NCBI GenBank assembly: GCA_030017655.1
Contig: JASEIM010000013.1
Location: 1 to 57,086, forward strand
Source of the DNA: Methanobacterium sp.
GTDB taxonomy: Archaea; Methanobacteriota; Methanobacteria; Methanobacteriales; Methanobacteriaceae
Length of the DNA: 57,086 nucleotides
Direction of reading: 5' to 3'
The position numbers and the translations under genes are program-made. The first letter of the stretch is position 1; each line of letters begins with the position of its first letter. Positions 54,512-57,086 of this stretch are shown here, piece by piece. Under the pieces are notes generated by a model. The model was not told the origin of the DNA. It saw nothing but the letters and a program-made list of their open reading frames with translations, and searched no databases.

Positions 54512-55027
54512 TTATTTTTTACAGACTTTTACCATTGCATATTTAATTACTTTATCATTAAGGGTGTATCCCTTTGCGAGTTCTTCTGTAATTACTCCAC
54601 TTTCGTAGTCTTCATGGTTTTCAGTCATTAAAGCTTCATGCTTGAAGGGATCGAATTTTTCTCCTTCTGCAGGGATTTCAGAAAGCCCTTGCTTTTCAAG
54701 TAAATCTTTAAGGTTTTTATATATTAATTCAACGCCTTCTCTGACGTTTTCACTTTTTTCGTCTGATTTAAGTGCTCTTTCAAGGTCTTCATAGATGTCT
54801 ATTATTTTAAGAATTAAACCTTCATTAGCATATTTTATGTGTTCGCTCATGCTTTTTTCAGTTCTTTTCTTGTAATTTTCAAAATCAGCCTGAAGGCGCT
54901 GTATTTGAGAGTAATAATCATCAATTTTCTGATCTTTTTCCTCAATCTGCTTTTTTAGATCCTCAATTGATTCTTCCTTCTCTTTCAGATCGTTTTTTAA
55001 GGTTTTCAGCTCATCTTTATCAGTCAT
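54512..55027 (-). CDS. grpE: Nucleotide exchange factor GrpE
   Basis: About 171 residues from the ATG at 55027 (AAAGGTGA five bases upstream); the frame runs open to 55156 without a ribosome site. An N-terminal coiled coil (KDELKTLKNDLKEKEESIEDLKKQIEEKDQKIDDYYSQIQRLQADFENYKKR) and the C-terminal beta part (FDPFKHEALMTENHEDYESGVITEELAKGYTLNDKVIKYAMVKV) are standard. It releases ADP from DnaK. First gene of the operon. Confidence 0.96.
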   Translation of the reverse strand: MTDKDELKTLKNDLKEKEESIEDLKKQIEEKDQKIDDYYSQIQRLQADFENYKKRTEKSMSEHIKYANEGLILKIIDIYEDLERALKSDEKSENVREGVELIYKNLKDLLEKQGLSEIPAEGEKFDPFKHEALMTENHEDYESGVITEELAKGYTLNDKVIKYAMVKVCKK

Positions 55028-55088
55028 TAATTCACCTTTTGAAGTGATAAAAACAATAGTAATCTTTAATAGGTTATAGTAACAAAAG

Positions 55089-55104
55089 GTTATATAAATC
55101 TTTC
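55089..55104 (-). promoter_or_regulatory. Promoter of the grpE-dnaK-dnaJ operon
   Basis: On the minus strand CGAAAG followed by ATTTATATAA fits a BRE-TATA pair about 62-75 bp ahead of the grpE ATG. It lies in the 151-bp space shared with the divergent regulator gene. Confidence 0.6.
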
Positions 55105-55178
55105 GCACTAAACTAATATGATCAAAACTAGAATTGGTGAAAATCACTTTTGTCAATCATTTAATATAAAGGGATAAC

Positions 55179-55607
55179 ATGGATCTGGAAGCAATACTTG
55201 ATGTTATGGGGTGTAAAACAAGGAGAGATATTTTAAATCTTTTAACAGAAGAACCCCGCTTTGTCAGTGAGATTTCTAAAGAGCTTGAAATCGGACAGAA
55301 AGCAATTATTGAGCATCTTAGAGCAATGGAAGAGCTTGGAATGCTCACATCATCCTTCAAAAAGATAGAAAGGGGTAGGCCCCGTAAATATTACGGAATA
55401 ACTCAGGATATAGAGATTAAGATATTTATAGGTCCTGATTCTATTAAGATGAATGTAATAGGTGAAGAATTTTCTGAACTTCGTGCAGTTGAAGAGAAAT
55501 TGCAGATGGGTCAAGAGGGAGCTGTTGATGAGCTCAAATTATTAATTGAAAAATATGATAGGGCTAAAAAATATGCTGAAAGTCTATTAAACCGAATAGA
55601 AGGTTAA
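55179..55607 (+). CDS. ArsR-type winged-helix regulator, divergent from the heat-shock operon
   Basis: 142 residues. Winged helix: AILDVMGCKTRRDILNLLTEEPRFVSEISKELEIGQKAIIEHLRAMEELGMLTSSFKKIERGRPRKYYGIT (about 4-74), then a C-terminal helical dimer region (LRAVEEKLQMGQEGAVDELKLLIEKYDRAKKYAESLLNRI). AAAGGGA precedes the ATG. By its place, back to back with grpE, it is a candidate repressor of grpE-dnaK-dnaJ, comparable in idea to Phr/HSR1, though this is not shown. It may also regulate itself. Confidence 0.85.
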   Translation: MDLEAILDVMGCKTRRDILNLLTEEPRFVSEISKELEIGQKAIIEHLRAMEELGMLTSSFKKIERGRPRKYYGITQDIEIKIFIGPDSIKMNVIGEEFSELRAVEEKLQMGQEGAVDELKLLIEKYDRAKKYAESLLNRIEG

Positions 55608-55905
55608 TAAACATATTTACCTATTTTTATCTGAAATTTTTAAGTTATATGGTATTCAAAAGGTTATGGGTATTTTATAAATATTGTATAATACTTATTT
55701 TTTAAATATTAGTAACTTATTTATAATCTAAGTTACAAATAAAAAGACTAACTAAAATTAATATTTAATTATTTTAAGAGGGCACATTGCTCATAATAAT
55801 TAAATATCAATACTAATACTTTTTATTCTTCTTCTAACATTAATTGTGCCTTTAAGAATATTTTAGGTTGATATTAAAGATTAAATGGCTGAGGTGAAAT
55901 AATGA

Positions 55906-56217
55906 ATGAAGAAGAAAGAAAGAATGATGGAAGAAAAAAGAAGAAGAATGACTCAAGAGACTTCTGAAGAACGAAGAATGGAAACCGATGTATTAGAAGA
56001 AGAAAGGAAAAGGGAAGTTTGGACTGAAGCAGATAAAGTTACAACAAGCTTAAATGTTGAAAAAGAATATGAAAGGGGCAGAACGCCAAGGGTAGATTCT
56101 GATTTACCTACATTTAAAGGCGAAATACATGTAAATGAAGGATTGGAAGGCCGAGGTAAAAATCTACTTGGTGATAAACAATCCGGAGGATATTCCTGGA
56201 CAAAGGGAAATGAATAA
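55906..56217 (+). CDS. Small highly charged protein, unknown
   Basis: 103 residues. The first 40 are Lys/Arg/Glu/Met-rich (KKKERMMEEKRRRMTQETSEERRMETDVLEEERKREV), then a mixed part ending GGYSWTKGNE. The ribosome site GAGGTGA has two ATGs behind it: 55902 (a 21-codon frame that soon stops) and 55906 (this gene). Spacing nine bases suits 55906. No family recognised. The 300-bp gap before it is AT-rich with no gene. Confidence 0.55.
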   Translation: MKKKERMMEEKRRRMTQETSEERRMETDVLEEERKREVWTEADKVTTSLNVEKEYERGRTPRVDSDLPTFKGEIHVNEGLEGRGKNLLGDKQSGGYSWTKGNE

Positions 56218-56300
56218 GTCCTAAAGAAATGTCAAGAAGAATAGGAAAAGGACAGTAAAAAACAAGATAAATACTCTTTTTTTATTTTTATTTAAATAAC

Positions 56301-57086
56301 TTAACTTGATTTACAGTGCATAGCTGCTATTGCGGCCTGTCCAAGAGATACAGAACCATCTCCAGCACATGAATTGGTGTGCTGGATAAATTCAAAACCA
56401 TTTTCTAATACAACATCTTTTATTGTTTTACTGATGGCTTCATTATAAAATACCCCGCCTGAACCTCCTATAATGTTAACTCCAGTTTTATCTGCAGCTT
56501 TTATTCCCAATTCTGCAAGTCCTGAGGCAACAGCATATTGAGCAGAACATGCAATGTCCTTTATGGACTTTCCTGCTTCTTTATTTTCTAAAACTGAAAT
56601 CAGGATTGATGATGTATCTACCACATCCATACCTCTGTAATTTTTAATTTTAACTGGAATGTCTATCTTATTTTGCCCAGAATATGCTATGGATTCGAGT
56701 TTCATTGCACATTCTCCTTCATAAGTCCTTTCTCCACATATTCCAAGTAAGGCTGAAATAGCATCAAGAACACGACCAGTACTTGTAGTTTCAGCAACAT
56801 TAAATCCTCTTTCAAGCTGTTTTAATACTAAATCCACTTCTTTTTCACCATGTTTAAAATAATGGACATATTCCTTTTTCATGAGATCTTTAAGCTCTTC
56901 ATGGCTGTAATGTTCATACAACATGGATATAACCATCCTTATCGGATATTTTGTGGTTAGATCACCTCCAGCCATCATTTGGGGCATTAAACAGCCTATT
57001 CTTTTGTATTTATCACGGGTTGAGTGTAATATTTCTCCGCCCCACGCTGTTCCATCATCACCGTATCCTACCCCGTCTGCAGCGAT
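56301..57086 (-). CDS. hypF: Carbamoyltransferase HypF, C-terminal part (cut by window edge)
   Basis: The frame enters from the right edge at 57086 and runs 261 codons to TAA at 56303-56301. It reads ADGVGYGDDGTAWGGEIL and CLMPQMMAGGDLTTKYPIRM, then the Kae1-like ATP-dependent domain with GGSGGVFYNEAI and HTNSCAGDGSVSLGQAAIAA. HypF makes the carbamoyl group turned into cyanide ligands of NiFe hydrogenases such as FrhA here. The acylphosphatase, zinc and YrdC parts (about 500 residues) lie beyond the edge. Confidence 0.95.
   Translation of the reverse strand: MAADGVGYGDDGTAWGGEILHSTRDKYKRIGCLMPQMMAGGDLTTKYPIRMVISMLYEHYSHEELKDLMKKEYVHYFKHGEKEVDLVLKQLERGFNVAETTSTGRVLDAISALLGICGERTYEGECAMKLESIAYSGQNKIDIPVKIKNYRGMDVVDTSSILISVLENKEAGKSIKDIACSAQYAVASGLAELGIKAADKTGVNIIGGSGGVFYNEAISKTIKDVVLENGFEFIQHTNSCAGDGSVSLGQAAIAAMHCKSS

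Overview
The window looks like a chromosomal segment of a hydrogenotrophic methanogenic archaeon of the order Methanobacteriales, most likely a mesophilic Methanobacterium-type organism. The case rests on a complete F420-reducing hydrogenase operon (frhADGB), a close match to the calcium-gated K+ channel MthK, archaeal information-processing genes (Rpb4, Rpb11, TFS, PCNA, GINS, aIF2-alpha, Nop10, L21e, L44e, S27e, SRP54, Pus10, Csl4, Dph2), an archaeal RNase P RNA and an initiator tRNA, in AT-rich DNA with GGTGAT/GGAGG ribosome binding sites. No phage, insertion sequence or CRISPR array was seen.

Layout. 1-3.8 kb (minus): MthK-type channel (cut by the left edge), a small secreted/anchored protein and a type IIC-like P-type cation ATPase. 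3.9-8.6 kb: FAD oxidoreductase, two small membrane proteins, YbjQ-family protein, YchF-like GTPase and CbiE. 8.7-10.7 kb: a secreted multidomain protein and a cupin. 10.8-17.5 kb (minus): srp54, pus10, then the conserved cluster rpl21e-rpoF-DUF655-ksgA-methyltransferase, interrupted after ksgA by a carboxymuconolactone-decarboxylase-like gene, a frameshifted gene remnant and a hairpin array. 17.7-34.5 kb (plus): hpt, dph2, csl4, a large adhesin-like beta-helix protein, a VOC protein, then the long archaeal cluster rpoL ... tfs ... pcn, GINS, rpl44e, rps27e, aIF2-alpha, nop10, PAC2, EndoQ, MoxR ATPase and VWA protein. 34.8-37.7 kb: a nuclease-like gene, two tRNA-Arg genes, a second PAC2 protein and a PepSY protein. 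38-41.4 kb: frhADGB. 41.5-45.8 kb: TPR protein, unknown protein, methionine aminopeptidase and a run of small membrane/coiled-coil proteins. 46-49.6 kb: initiator tRNA-Met, RNase P RNA, a truncated CMD gene, a sugar-dehydrogenase-like propeller fused to a Cys-rich domain, and the largest hairpin array. 49.6-57.1 kb: F420-dependent oxidoreductase, VTT membrane protein, grpE-dnaK-dnaJ with a divergent ArsR-type regulator, a charged protein, and the C-terminal part of hypF.

The most unusual signal is not a protein. It is a family of tandem short perfect or near-perfect hairpins (stem 6-11 bp, mostly 3-nt loops) clustered at seven places, with about 16 units in a row at 49137-49565. The same stems recur at different loci with different loops. 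At 11838-11904 a hairpin that is intact elsewhere is split by two further hairpins, as if arrays grow by insertion into loops. Arrays sit beside decayed genes, tRNA genes, the RNase P RNA gene and ribosome binding sites. Other points of interest are a propeller-DUF2769-like fusion next to a stand-alone copy of the same Cys-rich domain, an apparent AUA start codon for the adhesin-like gene, and an EndoQ-MoxR-VWA gene run.
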